Below are positions 37,781 through 38,853 of a DNA stretch of 38,853 nt, piece after piece. The stretch covers positions 1 to 38,853 of the forward strand of contig CAYTCZ010000021.1 in NCBI GenBank assembly GCA_964436315.1. The letters run 5' to 3'. The number at the start of each line of letters is the position of its first letter. Position 1 is the stretch's first letter. The notes under the pieces were generated by a model. That model searched no databases. It worked only from the letters and a program-made list of their open reading frames with translations, and had not been told where the DNA came from. The translations under genes and the position numbers were made by a program. The stretch comes from CAYTCZ01 sp964436315 (GTDB lineage Bacteria > Actinomycetota > Thermoleophilia > Gaiellales > Gaiellaceae).

Positions 37781-38803
37781 ATGGCGGACTACGGAGTGGG
37801 GATCATCGGGGCCGGCTGGGTGGCCGGGGAGTACGTGAAGGTCTTCCGCGATCACCCGCAGACGCGGCTCCTCGGCATCTACAACCGCACGCCCGGCAAG
37901 GCATCTCGCCTGCTGGCCGAGCACGGAGTCGAGGCGCACGAGTACAGCTCGATTGACGAGCTCTTCGACGACGATCGAATCAACATCATCGCGTCTTGCA
38001 CGCATCCAGACGTGCGCACCGAGCACTGCGTTCGCGCAGCGGAGACGGGCCGCCATATTGTGATCGAGAAACCCATTGGGAGATCCAGCGAGGAGACCCT
38101 GGCGATCCGCGAAGCGGTCGCAAAGGCAGGCGTCAAGACGGTCACGAGCGTGGTGCTGCGCTGGAATCCCCAGTTCGAAACGGTCCGACAGTTGATCGCG
38201 GACGGTGTCGTCGGCGAGATCATCTACGCCGAAGGCGATTATTGGCACCCGTTGATCGACGCGTACCCCGGCTACCGGTCGTTCGTCAGCGAGAACGAAG
38301 GTGTCAGCGCCTTTATCACCGGGGGCTGCCACGCGGTCGACATCCTCCGTTTCCTCGCCGGTGAGATTGTCGAGGTCGCCGCCTTCTCGAGCGGACCGAA
38401 GATGAACCCGGACTTCGAGTACGACCCGATCACCGTTGCCTCGCTCCGTTTCGAGAACGGCGCCGTCGGCAAACTCGCGACCCTCCTCGAGGGTGAGACG
38501 CCCTACATCTTCAATTGCCGCTTGTTCGGTACCGAAGCGACGATCCAAAACAACGAGGTCTACTCGTCGAAGCACTATCCGGGAAGTCTCGGGTACTGGT
38601 CTTTCCCGACCATCGAGCCGGACTCGGCGGAGGTCGAGCACCATCCGTTCAAAGAGGAGATCGACCACTTCATTGAGTGCATCGATCAGGATGTCGAATC
38701 GCACGCCTCGATCCACGACACGTACCGCTCGATGGCGGTCTGCTACGCGATCGACGAGTCGGCCGCAAAGGGCGGCGAGCCGGTCAAAGTCAACCTCGAC
38801 TGA
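37781..38803 (+). CDS. Gfo/Idh/MocA-family oxidoreductase
   Basis: 340 residues. Rossmann motif GIIGAGWVAGEY (starting at residue 7), catalytic VIEKPIG with the EKP, and GGCHAVDILRFLAG in the substrate domain (His and Asp of the usual active-site set) are present. GGGGAGGAAGAAAGA precedes the ATG. The 133-base gap from the GcvPB-like gene has no clear promoter or terminator. As the third family member here it may act downstream of the PLP pair. The exact polyol or sugar is unknown. The last 50 bases of the window hold no further gene start that I can support. Confidence 0.88.
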   Translation: MADYGVGIIGAGWVAGEYVKVFRDHPQTRLLGIYNRTPGKASRLLAEHGVEAHEYSSIDELFDDDRINIIASCTHPDVRTEHCVRAAETGRHIVIEKPIGRSSEETLAIREAVAKAGVKTVTSVVLRWNPQFETVRQLIADGVVGEIIYAEGDYWHPLIDAYPGYRSFVSENEGVSAFITGGCHAVDILRFLAGEIVEVAAFSSGPKMNPDFEYDPITVASLRFENGAVGKLATLLEGETPYIFNCRLFGTEATIQNNEVYSSKHYPGSLGYWSFPTIEPDSAEVEHHPFKEEIDHFIECIDQDVESHASIHDTYRSMAVCYAIDESAAKGGEPVKVNLD

Positions 38804-38853
38804 GTGGTTGCCCCGAAGCCGACTTGCCTTCCTAGAACTCGTTTCACAATGAA

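Overview
The window reads as a scaffold from a high-GC actinobacterium, probably an uncultured one recovered from a metagenome. Supporting signs are many GTG and TTG starts, an F420-type LLM flavin-family oxidoreductase, a Tat-like exported solute-binding lipoprotein, and two runs of exactly 100 Ns that look like scaffold joins. A Thermoleophilia-like member of the Actinomycetota would fit, but no marker gene in the window proves the class. No rRNA, tRNA or CRISPR array was found.

Layout. 1-3.7 kb: MscS channel, D-2-hydroxyacid dehydrogenase, metallophosphoesterase, a small membrane protein and a gene broken by gap 1. 3.7-6.7 kb: a three-gene minus-strand operon of PIG-L deacetylase, a divergent NagB-like protein and an enolase paralogue with changed catalytic residues. 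6.8-11.7 kb: VOC protein (followed by gap 2, which is probably artificial), LLM oxidoreductase, a short helicase-N-terminus-like ORF, an M20 peptidase, a small remnant and a phosphotriesterase-family enzyme. 11.8-13.5 kb: a graveyard made of an IS256-type transposase 3' end, the 3' half of a group II intron (maturase plus domain V) and a 5'-truncated class II histone-deacetylase-like gene. 13.6-19.2 kb: ATP-NAD kinase family protein, a CxxC/HNH-like protein, then a GS-like ligase / GMC oxidoreductase / small-subunit operon. 19.2-29.4 kb: epimerase, GNAT and DapA-like genes, a complete five-gene branched-chain-amino-acid-type (HAAT) ABC transporter, a Gfo/Idh/MocA dehydrogenase and an amidohydrolase. 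29.4-31.6 kb: a hairpin-rich intergenic region, a mandelate-racemase-type protein, and a 405-bp element with terminal inverted repeats and TTA target duplications inserted exactly at the stop codon of that gene. 31.6-38.8 kb: CocE-like hydrolase, Gfo/Idh/MocA, a divergent GcvPA/GcvPB-like PLP pair, and another Gfo/Idh/MocA.

Taken together, the window is dense in catabolic enzymes: three Gfo/Idh/MocA dehydrogenases, two enolase-fold proteins, a DapA-like lyase, an amidohydrolase, deacetylase and deaminase genes and an uptake system. This suggests import and breakdown of modified sugars, sugar acids or amino-acid derivatives. The most promising unusual systems are the GcvP-like heterodimer, whose glycine-decarboxylase motifs are replaced and which has no GcvT/GcvH/Lpd partner here, and the PIG-L/NagB-like/enolase-like operon, in which two of the three enzymes have changed active-site residues.
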